From contig NZ_CP046266.1 in assembly GCF_009720625.1 (NCBI RefSeq), forward strand, positions 2,799,501-2,863,500: a stretch of 64,000 bases of DNA, given 5' to 3'. The stretch comes from Metabacillus sediminilitoris (GTDB lineage Bacteria; Bacillota; Bacilli; Bacillales; Bacillaceae). Below the pieces are notes generated by a model, which worked only from the letters and a program-made list of their open reading frames with translations, ran no database searches and had not been told where the DNA came from. The position numbers were made by a program, and so were the translations under genes. Below are positions 1 to 6,913 of this stretch, one piece after another. Position 1 is the stretch's first letter. Every line of letters begins with the position of its first letter.

Positions 1-166
1 AGAAAAATCAAAAAGAAAATCAAAATCATATTATCCCCTCCTAAACTAAAGTATAGTGGGATTTTTGCAACAAAAATAGTGGGAAGTATTGGTTTTCTGT
101 TTTTCACTTATATTTTTTAAAAAAGGTAAGAAACTATTGGCAAAACTTCAGAACCGAGGGAATGGA

Positions 167-1282
167 ATGAAAAAAATTTTGTTTATGCCTTTGTTACGAA
201 TGTCATCTGGTCATCATCAAGTTGCAGACAGTATGATCGAATCTTTAAAAGAAGGTAAGTTACGATGCGAATGTGAAAAAATAGAACTGTTATCCTACAG
301 TTTTGGATTCATCGAAACAATGATTACTGGTATGTATTTAAAATCAATTAAGTACTGTCCTTCATTATATAGTTGGTTATACCGAAGAGTTTCGTTTAAT
401 AAAAGAGTTGAATCGAGAAATTACTTCATATATGAACTGCTTTTTCTCCGTTCCATAAAAAAAGTTCTAAAAGAAATCAATCCTGATTTCATCATTTGTA
501 CACATGCACTTCCTTCTTATTTATTAAATAAACTGAAAAAAAATTCACTCCAATCTGTACCTGTCATGAATGTTTACACTGATTTTTTTGTCAATCAATT
601 ATGGGGGATATCACATATTGATATTCATTTTGCTCCTTCTCAAGAGGTGAAACAATATTTATTGGAACAAGGAGTTAAAAATCACCAAATTCATGTAACT
701 GGAATTCCTGTACATCCTCATTTTTCAAGTAAAGATACACACCCCATAGAATGTAATAAAATAAATATCATCATTTCTGGTGGTAGTCTTGGAACTGGCA
801 ATATTAAAAAATTGCTAAAAAAGCTTAACCCGCTAGGACAGGTTCATTACACTGTTTTATGTGGTGAAAATAGTAAGTTATTTCAATTCATTCAATCACT
901 GAAATGTCCTTTCATTACACCATTACCTTATATTTCATGCAAAAAGGAAATGAATTCTCTCTATCAAAATGCTTCGGGTATTATTACAAAACCAGGAGGA
1001 GTAACAATTAGTGAAACATTAAGAAAAAGATTGCCAATATTTATTTATTCTGCGTTACCAGGTCAAGAGGAAATAAATTTACACCATTTAAAAGATAACG
1101 AGCTTGTTTTTTTATTGAAAAATCAGCGTCATCAAGACCTTGAAAATCAAATTCTAGAACACCTCAATTCACAGTCAAATATGAATCATCAAAGAAAACA
1201 GGTAATACGTTACTTAAACACAATAGAAAGTGATAATATTTCACATACACTTGTAAAAATACTTTCAAATAGTTTCGTCTAA
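167..1282 (+). CDS. MGDG synthase-type glycosyltransferase (UgtP/YkoN-like)
   Basis: A 371-residue protein with the two-domain layout of monogalactosyldiacylglycerol synthase-like GT28 glycosyltransferases. The N-terminus carries the acceptor-side motif SSGHHQVADS, matching the family's GxGHxxAA-type loop. The C-terminal half has the nucleotide-sugar site, seen in ISGGSLGTG, TKPGGVTISE and the PGQEEIN stretch. Such enzymes transfer sugar from UDP-glucose or UDP-galactose to membrane diacylglycerol or a related acceptor on the cytoplasmic face. I start it at ATG 167 behind GAGGG (156-160); an in-frame ATG at 89 lacks a ribosome site and adds an untypical leader. It lies directly upstream of the spoVA-type operon but has no visible link to its promoter. 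A decayed paralogue lies at 12207. Sugar donor and acceptor cannot be told from sequence. Confidence 0.8.
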   Translation: MKKILFMPLLRMSSGHHQVADSMIESLKEGKLRCECEKIELLSYSFGFIETMITGMYLKSIKYCPSLYSWLYRRVSFNKRVESRNYFIYELLFLRSIKKVLKEINPDFIICTHALPSYLLNKLKKNSLQSVPVMNVYTDFFVNQLWGISHIDIHFAPSQEVKQYLLEQGVKNHQIHVTGIPVHPHFSSKDTHPIECNKINIIISGGSLGTGNIKKLLKKLNPLGQVHYTVLCGENSKLFQFIQSLKCPFITPLPYISCKKEMNSLYQNASGIITKPGGVTISETLRKRLPIFIYSALPGQEEINLHHLKDNELVFLLKNQRHQDLENQILEHLNSQSNMNHQRKQVIRYLNTIESDNISHTLVKILSNSFV

Positions 1283-1370
1283 GCGATTTTCCTTTAAATA
1301 ACTATAGATAAACACTATTTTCAATCATAACTTTTTGATTTTTTATAAAAGAAACTTTTCAGAAACAGCC

Positions 1371-1399
1371 GTATAATATTTTCAATTATAAGCATTCTA
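1371..1399 (+). promoter_or_regulatory. Sigma-G-like promoter of the spoVA2mob-type operon
   Basis: GTATA (1371-1375), a 17-nt spacer and CATTCTA (1393-1399) match the forespore sigma-G pattern (gHATR, 17-18 nt, CATnnTA) at every fixed position. It lies 43 nt upstream of the first operon gene, as expected for a forespore-expressed spoVA operon. AT-rich DNA gives chance matches, but position and gene content support this one. Confidence 0.65.
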
Positions 1400-1441
1400 T
1401 TATTGTTAATAATTAAAACCAAATTCTAGGAGGAGTAAATT

Positions 1442-1645
1442 TTGACAGTAGTGAATCAAGTTAAAACAACATTAGCCGGGTTAAAAAGTGCACAAGCAAG
1501 CTTCGAAACATTTGCATTAGGAACTGATAATCAGCAAGCAAAGGAACTTTATCAAAATGCGGCAAAGCAAACACAGACCGTAATTGATAGTATTGAACCT
1601 CGTCTGCAAGAGATCGAAGACGAAGAGCCTCAATACAAACAATAA
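1442..1645 (+). CDS. DUF1657 family small protein, first gene of the spoVA2mob-type operon
   Basis: A 67-residue acidic, helical protein starting MTVVNQVKTTLAGLKSAQ, typical of DUF1657. It starts at TTG 1442, fixed by the strong site AGGAGGAG (1428-1435) six bases upstream. DUF1657 proteins occur in pairs in spoVA2mob-type operons; their biochemical role is unknown. A homologue is the sixth gene here (4039), and a similar sequence forms the tail of the 2Duf-like protein (4271). An intrinsic terminator follows at once, so this gene is probably made in excess of the rest of the operon. Confidence 0.85.
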   Translation: MTVVNQVKTTLAGLKSAQASFETFALGTDNQQAKELYQNAAKQTQTVIDSIEPRLQEIEDEEPQYKQ

Positions 1646-1658
1646 AAATACTTTGAGG

Positions 1659-1685
1659 GGTTGGTTCTAAAACCAACCTTTTTTT
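1659..1685 (+). terminator. Intra-operon intrinsic terminator
   Basis: A perfect 8-bp stem GGTTGGTT/AACCAACC with loop CTAA is followed by seven T residues (1679-1685). It lies between the first DUF1657 gene and the lipoprotein gene of one apparent operon. It would partly stop transcription, or separate a short monocistronic message from a read-through message. Confidence 0.8.
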
Positions 1686-1709
1686 CAAATGATGAATGAG
1701 GTGTTTCTG

Positions 1710-2168
1710 ATGAAACATAGAAATATATCAGTGTTACACATTGTCATTATCTTAATGATAGCTACTGGTTGTAACATGGCAAATAACAATAATGAAAAGA
1801 ACAACTTAAATATAAAAAACGTTTCACACCTTGACATGAATCATGTAAATATGGAAAGTGAAATTGAAAAATTGCTTGATAAAGAAAAAGAAGTTAGTGA
1901 TGTTAAAGTGTTTGATACTGATAAGGAAATTTTCATTGCAGCTGAAATTAAGCAAATGGATCGATTTCGTATAAAAGAAATTGAAAAAAAATTAAATAAC
2001 TTAATAAAAGATAAGTATCCAAATCATAATGTGACATTATCTACAGACAAAAAAATATTTCTTGAACTCGATAAATTAGAACAGAAAGCAAAGAATACAA
2101 ACATGAATAACAAGGATCTTGAAAAAGAAATAAAAAGAATTAAAAGCCTTTCGGAGGAACTCACATAA
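1710..2168 (+). CDS. YhcN/YlaJ-type sporulation lipoprotein of the spoVA2mob operon
   Basis: A 152-residue predicted lipoprotein: short basic N-terminus, hydrophobic stretch, then the lipobox-like IATGC with the acylated cysteine at about residue 21. The mature part is charged and helical, with the KVFDTDKEIFIAAEIK segment typical of the YhcN/YlaJ fold. ATG 1710 is preferred over ATG 1689 because GAGGTG (1697-1702) is correctly spaced for it. In spoVA2mob-type operons a YhcN/YlaJ lipoprotein lies in this position and is thought to sit on the spore inner membrane. spoVAC follows 13 bases later. Confidence 0.8.
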   Translation: MKHRNISVLHIVIILMIATGCNMANNNNEKNNLNIKNVSHLDMNHVNMESEIEKLLDKEKEVSDVKVFDTDKEIFIAAEIKQMDRFRIKEIEKKLNNLIKDKYPNHNVTLSTDKKIFLELDKLEQKAKNTNMNNKDLEKEIKRIKSLSEELT

Positions 2169-2181
2169 AGAAGGTGTAAGG

Positions 2182-2661
2182 ATGTCAAATAACAAGAAAA
2201 AAAATTTAACTCCTACTCAACAAGAGTATCAAGCATTTCAGGATGAACGTGAGGTAAAACGCCCAGTTTTACAAAATTGTATAAAGGCATTTTTAGTCGG
2301 AGGTATAATCTGTCTTATTGGACAGGCTATTCAAACCTTTTTTATATATAATTTTGATTTTACTGAACAAACAGCTGGAAACCCAACTGTTGCAGTGATG
2401 ATTTTTCTTTCAATGCTCTTAACAGGTTTTGGTGTATATGATCGGCTTGCTCAATTTGGCGGTGCCGGTTCAGCAGTTCCGGTTACCGGGTTTGGAAATG
2501 CAGTAATTTCAGCAGCTATTGAACATCGGACAGAGGGATTTGTCCTAGGGGTAGGAGGAAATATGTTCAAGCTGGCAGGTTCAGTTATTATGTTTGGTGT
2601 GTTTTCGGCCTTTGTTATTGCAACGATTAAAACAATTTTGATTCAATGGGGTGGTCTATAA
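2182..2661 (+). CDS. spoVAC: Stage V sporulation protein AC, spore DPA channel subunit
   Basis: A 159-residue inner-membrane protein with about four hydrophobic segments (roughly 30-52, 68-86, 105-125, 132-155). The conserved GGAGSAVPVTGFGN motif marks SpoVAC and SpoVAEb. In Bacillus spores SpoVAC acts with SpoVAD and SpoVAE in uptake of calcium-dipicolinate during sporulation and its release at germination; SpoVAC has been described as a mechanosensitive channel. Start ATG 2182 follows AAGGTG. The stop overlaps the spoVAD start by one base (TAATG), so the two are translationally coupled. Accessory-operon (2mob) membership rests on gene order, since only full-length comparison would separate it from the housekeeping copy. 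Confidence 0.92.
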   Translation: MSNNKKKNLTPTQQEYQAFQDEREVKRPVLQNCIKAFLVGGIICLIGQAIQTFFIYNFDFTEQTAGNPTVAVMIFLSMLLTGFGVYDRLAQFGGAGSAVPVTGFGNAVISAAIEHRTEGFVLGVGGNMFKLAGSVIMFGVFSAFVIATIKTILIQWGGL

Positions 2662-3677
2662 TGTTAATAGGCCATCGAACATGGTTATTTCAAAACGAAC
2701 CAGTTATTGTATCTACAGGTACAGTTGGCGGACCCTTCGAAGCTAATGGAAATATTCCAGAAGATTTCGACTTGTTACACGATGATATTTGGCTCCGACA
2801 AGATTCATTTGAAAAGGCACAAAAAGTAATGCTAGAGGAAGCGTGTCAAAAAGCAATGGAAAAAGCAAATGTCCAACAAGAACAAGTCCAATTTTTCCTT
2901 GGCGGCGATTTAATTAATCAAATGACTCCGACAAGTTTTGCGATAAAATCCTTTGATGTTCCTTATTTAGGGTTATTTGGGGCATGTTCAACTTCGATGG
3001 AAGGCTTGGCGCTTGGGGCTTTCCTTGTTAATTATGGTGGCTCAACATGTTTGATGACAGGTGCTTCAAGTCATAATGCTGCAACAGAAAAACAATTCCG
3101 CTATCCAACGGAATATGGAGGACAAAAACCGCCAACATCACAATGGACTGTTACAGGGGCTGGGGTTGCTATATTAAAAGATAAAGGTGAAGGTCCAAGA
3201 GTAACTTCAGCGACAATTGGCCGAGTTATTGATATGGGCTTAACAGATCCTTTTAATATGGGTGGGGCAATGGCTCCTGCAGCAGTCGATACAATTGAAA
3301 CGCATTTAAAAGAAAGAGGTGTTGATCCCTCTTATTATGATTTAATTGTAACAGGTGATCTTGCACATATCGGTCGAGAAGTTTCTCTCGATTTACTAAG
3401 AAAACATGGTCTTACGATTAATGAAGAACAATTTCAAGATTGCGGTCTAATAATATATCGTGAAGGTCAACCCGTTCTAGCGGGTGCCAGTGGTCCCGGA
3501 TGTTCTGCATCTGTTGTTTACGGTCATTTACTAAATCGTATGAACAAGGGGGAGATTAAGAGGATGTTAGTTGTAGCTACTGGTGCATTACTATCGCCTC
3601 TTACTTTTCAACAAAGTGAAACCATTCCTTGTATCGCTCATGCGGTTTCAATTGAGTTAGGGGGCCGTGATGCATGA
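2661..3677 (+). CDS. spoVAD: Stage V sporulation protein AD, DPA-binding subunit
   Basis: A 338-residue, thiolase-fold protein, the usual SpoVAD length. Family landmarks are the HRTW start region, [14 protein letters not shown] around the degenerate thiolase active-site loop, and [15 protein letters not shown] near the C-terminus. SpoVAD binds dipicolinic acid and sits on the outer face of the spore inner membrane with the channel subunits. I use ATG 2661, which overlaps the spoVAC stop (TAATG) behind GGGGTGG, rather than ATG 2646. It overlaps spoVAE by four bases (ATGA). Operon context points to forespore expression. Confidence 0.93.
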   Translation: MLIGHRTWLFQNEPVIVSTGTVGGPFEANGNIPEDFDLLHDDIWLRQDSFEKAQKVMLEEACQKAMEKANVQQEQVQFFLGGDLINQMTPTSFAIKSFDVPYLGLFGACSTSMEGLALGAFLVNYGGSTCLMTGASSHNAATEKQFRYPTEYGGQKPPTSQWTVTGAGVAILKDKGEGPRVTSATIGRVIDMGLTDPFNMGGAMAPAAVDTIETHLKERGVDPSYYDLIVTGDLAHIGREVSLDLLRKHGLTINEEQFQDCGLIIYREGQPVLAGASGPGCSASVVYGHLLNRMNKGEIKRMLVVATGALLSPLTFQQSETIPCIAHAVSIELGGRDA

Positions 3678-4024
3678 TCTTTTTTTGGGCATTTGTTATT
3701 GGTGGATTAATTTGTGTAATAGGTCAAATAATGTTTGATGTATTTAAATTAACACCAGCACACACTTTAAGTACATTAGTTGTAGTTGGCGCGCTTTTGG
3801 ATGGCTTTAATTTATACGAACCTTTAATCGCTTTTGCAGGTGCAGGAGCTACAATCCCAATTACAAGTTTTGGAAATTCACTTGTTCATGGTGCAATGCA
3901 GGAGGCAGAGCAACACGGACTTGTTGGTGTTATTACAGGAATGTTTGAAGTAACAAGTTCCGGGATCTCTGCTGCGATTATTTTTGGCTTAATAGGTGCC
4001 ATCATCTTTAAACCAAAAGGATAG
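3674..4024 (+). CDS. spoVAE: Stage V sporulation protein AE (SpoVAEb type)
   Basis: A 116-residue membrane protein with three to four hydrophobic segments and the conserved [19 protein letters not shown] motif, parallel to that in SpoVAC. It completes the minimal SpoVAC-AD-AE module that moves calcium-dipicolinate across the spore inner membrane. The ATGA overlap with spoVAD indicates coupled translation. Its length fits SpoVAEb. There is no spoVAA, spoVAB or spoVAF here, which separates this operon from the standard spoVA locus and fits the mobile-type layout. Confidence 0.92.
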   Translation: MIFFWAFVIGGLICVIGQIMFDVFKLTPAHTLSTLVVVGALLDGFNLYEPLIAFAGAGATIPITSFGNSLVHGAMQEAEQHGLVGVITGMFEVTSSGISAAIIFGLIGAIIFKPKG

Positions 4025-4038
4025 GAGAGTTAGTAAAT

Positions 4039-4245
4039 ATGACAGTTGGAGCACAAGTAAAACAATGTTTATCGACCGTAAAAGGCATTGAGGCAAGTTT
4101 ATCTAGTCTTGCCATTACCTCACAAGATGAAGATGCAAAAAGAACATTTCATGAAATGATGATGGTAATGGCTGAAGTAAAAGAGGATTTAAAAATACGT
4201 GTTGGTCAATTAGAAATGGAAGAATTTCAGTACAAAGGATTTTAA
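4039..4245 (+). CDS. DUF1657 family small protein, second copy
   Basis: A 68-residue protein starting MTVGAQVKQCLSTVKGIEAS, clearly related to the DUF1657 protein at 1442 and ending in a similar EEFQYKGF (the first ends EEPQYKQ). It lies 14 bases after spoVAE with GGAGAG upstream, and 25 bases before the 2Duf-like gene. Two DUF1657 genes bracketing the SpoVA module is the pattern of spoVA2mob-type operons. Function is unknown. The helical, charged sequence suggests a small soluble protein that may contact the membrane partners. Confidence 0.85.
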   Translation: MTVGAQVKQCLSTVKGIEASLSSLAITSQDEDAKRTFHEMMMVMAEVKEDLKIRVGQLEMEEFQYKGF

Positions 4246-4270
4246 TATTGATTGCAAGAGGTGATTAACA

Positions 4271-5131
4271 GTGCCTGAGTGGTTGGACGTTGTTGTAAGA
4301 TCTTTTCTCTTTATAGTTGTTTTGTTTTTAATTACGAAAATATTAGGAAAAAAGCAGTTAACAGAGCTTTCTTTCTTTGAGTATGTCACAGGAATTACAA
4401 TCGGCAGTATTGCCGGAGAAGTCATTATGGGACTTGAAGGGAATATGTGGCATGGTGTAATCTCCATTTTAATTTTTGGGGCTGTTCCATTTTTTGTAGG
4501 TATCATTTCTTTAAAAAGCAAAAGATTCAGCGATTATGTTGAAGGAAAAGGAACAATATTTATTAAAGACGGTAAGGTGATGGAAGATAATTTAAAGAAA
4601 GAAAGATATACAGCTGATGAATTATTAGAACTTCTTCGCCGAAAAGATGTTTTTCAAGTTGCAGACGTGGAATTTGCTGTACTTGAACCAACTGGTGATT
4701 TAAGTGTTTTATTAAAAAAAGAAAATCGGCCAGTTACAGTAAAAGATCTTGGTTTAGTAACTCCAAATGAAAAAGAGCCGCAAACAGTTATCATGGATGG
4801 AGAAATTTTGGACGAACCACTTGCAAATGCTGGGAGAAATCGACGGTGGCTTGAAACAGAGTTGGACAAATTGAATGTAAGCATTGAAAATGTTTATTTG
4901 GCTCAAGTAGACACTTATGGTCAATTAACTGTTGACTTATTTGATGATAAAATAAAAGTAGCTTCCCCACAAGAAATACCATTGCTGTTAGCAATGATAA
5001 AAAAATGCCAGGCTGATTTAGAATTGTTCTCCTTAGCTACTGAATCAGAAGAGACAAAGAAAATGTATCATCATAATGCATTAAAAATCGAAAAAGTAAT
5101 AAACAAGTTGACGCCATATCTTAAGAATTAG
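4271..5131 (+). CDS. 2duf: 2Duf-like membrane protein: DUF421 (YetF) core plus DUF1657-like tail
   Basis: A 286-residue protein starting at GTG 4271 behind AGAGGTG. Residues about 1-85 form three hydrophobic segments. The following soluble DUF421 domain contains the family signature AVLEPTGDLSVLLK and a second alpha/beta half. The last 40 residues (ADLELFSLATESEETKKMY region) resemble the DUF1657 proteins of the same operon, so one chain joins two DUFs. This is the layout reported for 2Duf, which increases spore heat resistance and has been proposed to order the inner membrane. That function is family knowledge, not shown here. It is the last gene of the operon and is followed by hairpins at 5133 and 5321. 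Confidence 0.85.
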   Translation: MPEWLDVVVRSFLFIVVLFLITKILGKKQLTELSFFEYVTGITIGSIAGEVIMGLEGNMWHGVISILIFGAVPFFVGIISLKSKRFSDYVEGKGTIFIKDGKVMEDNLKKERYTADELLELLRRKDVFQVADVEFAVLEPTGDLSVLLKKENRPVTVKDLGLVTPNEKEPQTVIMDGEILDEPLANAGRNRRWLETELDKLNVSIENVYLAQVDTYGQLTVDLFDDKIKVASPQEIPLLLAMIKKCQADLELFSLATESEETKKMYHHNALKIEKVINKLTPYLKN

Positions 5132-5132
5132 A

Positions 5133-5165
5133 GGAGCCTTTCTTAAATGAAAAGGTTCCGTTTAC
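5133..5165 (+). terminator. Probable terminator of the spoVA2mob-type operon
   Basis: An imperfect stem GGAGCCTTTC / GAAAAGGTTCC (5133-5159) begins two bases after the 2duf stop codon and is followed by a T-rich run. It has one wobble and one mismatch, so it may leak into the stronger hairpin at 5321. Confidence 0.55.
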
Positions 5166-5320
5166 TTTTCTTTGTTTTATATTTTTTTAAGAAGGAAATG
5201 ATGAAATCTTCTGGAGAAAGCTTAAAATTTTACTAGGAGTTAATGTTAGAGCAATGGATAAACTAATCCTTTTCATACATAGGTGATATAAGAGGATTTG
5301 ATAACGGGTGTATTAACGTT

Positions 5321-5353
5321 AAAGGGACTTCATCATCTGAAGTCCCTTTTTTT
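5321..5353 (+). terminator. Strong intrinsic terminator, plus strand
   Basis: A perfect 12-bp stem AAAGGGACTTCA/TGAAGTCCCTTT with loop TCATC ends in seven T residues. No gene lies between it and the first hairpin at 5133, so it acts as a back-up stop for the spoVA2mob-type operon. It also shields the convergent lipoprotein gene from read-through. Confidence 0.85.
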
Positions 5354-5421
5354 AAAAAAAATAATTCAACAATAATTTTTAACAAAGCTTTTATTTCAGA
5401 AATCAGAAAAGATTTAATGTC

Positions 5422-5955
5422 TCAACGAGCGTTTGGAAATACTCTTCGAACCGTTTCATTGAATTCTTCAAATAAACCTTCTATCGGATCGCCTTCATTT
5501 ATTCTATCTCCGTAATCTGTCATTCGTTCAATAAAATCAGGATTGGATGATACAAACACGTTTCGGATATCTGGATCTGCGGCCTTAACTTTATCAGCTA
5601 TCTTATTTTCTAGACGATCTGTTACTTCGCCTTTTGTATCGTCGCGTAAAACAACTGCAGCATAGGCATTTTGGTTTGTAACAATCACGTTTGCTGTCCT
5701 TACTTCGTTCAATTCTGTTATACGTTCAGCAGCCTTATCAGCAACTTCCATTCGGTTTTCGTTATCATTATTACGAACAAAGTCATTGTTACCGTTTCGA
5801 ATCTCTCGAATACCGACATCATCCTGATTGTATCCGACATTTCGGATGGGATTTTCATTTTGTCCATTTTGTCCTTCATCCGCTTGAAAAGCGTTACATC
5901 CAAATAGTCCTGGTATTAACAATAAAATCATTGGTATATATCTAACTTTCTTCAC
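5422..5955 (-). CDS. YhcN/YlaJ-family spore lipoprotein
   Basis: A 177-residue lipoprotein: MKKVRYIP, hydrophobic stretch, lipobox LFGC with the acylated cysteine at residue 20, then an N/Q/D-rich linker and the YhcN/YlaJ domain. That domain has AERITELNEV, NAYAAVVLRDD and IRNVFVSSNPDFIERM. GTG 5955 is chosen because AAGGAG lies eight bases upstream; an in-frame GTG at 5964 overlaps that site. Homologues such as B. subtilis YhcN are sigma-G-dependent spore membrane proteins, and this gene has a near-perfect sigma-G-like promoter (5986-6015). It converges on the spoVA2mob operon and is a second copy of the lipoprotein family within 4 kb. Confidence 0.88.
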   Translation of the reverse strand: MKKVRYIPMILLLIPGLFGCNAFQADEGQNGQNENPIRNVGYNQDDVGIREIRNGNNDFVRNNDNENRMEVADKAAERITELNEVRTANVIVTNQNAYAAVVLRDDTKGEVTDRLENKIADKVKAADPDIRNVFVSSNPDFIERMTDYGDRINEGDPIEGLFEEFNETVRRVFPNAR

Positions 5956-5985
5956 TATGATCACTCCTTATATAGTTTATATTTT

Positions 5986-6015
5986 TAAAATGAACTGTAT
6001 TGTTAATAAATATGC
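5986..6015 (-). promoter_or_regulatory. Sigma-G-like promoter of the YhcN-like gene
   Basis: On the minus strand GCATA (6015-6011), an 18-nt spacer and CATTTTA (5992-5986) fit the sigma-G consensus at every fixed position. It lies about 30 bases upstream of the GTG start. This is the best sigma-G match in the window and agrees with the known regulation of yhcN in B. subtilis. Confidence 0.7.
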
Positions 6016-6078
6016 ATAAGATAAATTGGTGAATTAAGTACAATGCTTATAAATTTTGACTGCAATGACTTTACATCG

Positions 6079-6654
6079 TTACTTAAATTCGTGATTTTCT
6101 AATACAATCACAGTTTCATTATTCGATTTTCCTTTTTGTTTCGTGTTCTCGACCAATCGAATAATATCATTACAGCATTGTTTCGCACCTAAAACTAATA
6201 ACGAGACACCGATGAAATCAATTTTCAACCCTCTAGAAAGGAATCCTCCAATTGTCATCGCAAATGGAACAGTTGGTGATGTGTTAGAAAAAACTATTTT
6301 TTCATGACCATTATATTTATCTTGCAATAATAAGCTTAGGTTTTTTAAAGCAGGAACAACAAGTTTGGAGGATCTTCGACCTATTGTATAAACAGAATTT
6401 CCATCCTCATCTATTCCATGAAAAATGAGCTTTCCCATATCTGAACTAGTTAATTTATTAAAATAGTTAGCATTCAGTATTTCTTCTTTAGTTAGCTTTC
6501 GATCACTAGGTAATTTTTTTAAATGATAAGCTGCTGCCAAGGCTGTGGTATGTGTTCCACCGAAATCATTATAGATATAAATCACGGAATCATCCTTTGG
6601 TATTTTTATATCATTTATTATCGACATTCGACGAGCTTTCATTCTAAAAACCAT
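6079..6654 (-). CDS. DUF3189-like protein
   Basis: A protein of up to 191 residues with the segment VIYIYNDFGGTHTTALAAAY. The GGTH motif followed by an alanine-rich helix and HLKKLPSDRKL resembles DUF3189, an uncharacterised family of endospore-forming Firmicutes. A second conserved-looking block is FSNTSPTVPFAMTIGGFLSRG. A CC pair (AKQCCNDI) is present near the C-terminus. No hydrophobic export signal is seen. None of the three possible starts (6654, 6642, 6627) has a good ribosome site, so the start is uncertain. The family call rests on remembered motif similarity. No function should be assumed. Confidence 0.6.
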   Translation of the reverse strand: MVFRMKARRMSIINDIKIPKDDSVIYIYNDFGGTHTTALAAAYHLKKLPSDRKLTKEEILNANYFNKLTSSDMGKLIFHGIDEDGNSVYTIGRRSSKLVVPALKNLSLLLQDKYNGHEKIVFSNTSPTVPFAMTIGGFLSRGLKIDFIGVSLLVLGAKQCCNDIIRLVENTKQKGKSNNETVIVLENHEFK

Positions 6655-6913
6655 ACGGGAAAGTGGACGGAATCATATTAACTTATTTCGTGCAACCTTC
6701 TTAATTTAAAAAAATATTATTTTACTATAAAAATTAGATTGGGAGTAAAGAACACAATAGAGTATTTGTTTAAATTTGTTATTTTTTCCTTGATTTCATG
6801 ACTTTTTGAATTTATTGGTAATAAAAACTAGAGTTGTGGTAAATATAAGGTCGTGTAATTAATTGATGTTATGCTTTAGAAACTAAAAAACTCATATATG
6901 TGAGGTAAGTCAA

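Noticed and set aside
1461..1718. Minus-strand open frame opposite the first DUF1657 gene
   Set aside because: It mirrors the coding frame of a real gene and has no ribosome site or family match.
1..5200. Tn1546-like transposon carrying the spoVA2mob-type operon
   Set aside because: No transposase, resolvase or terminal repeat is visible next to the operon in this window.
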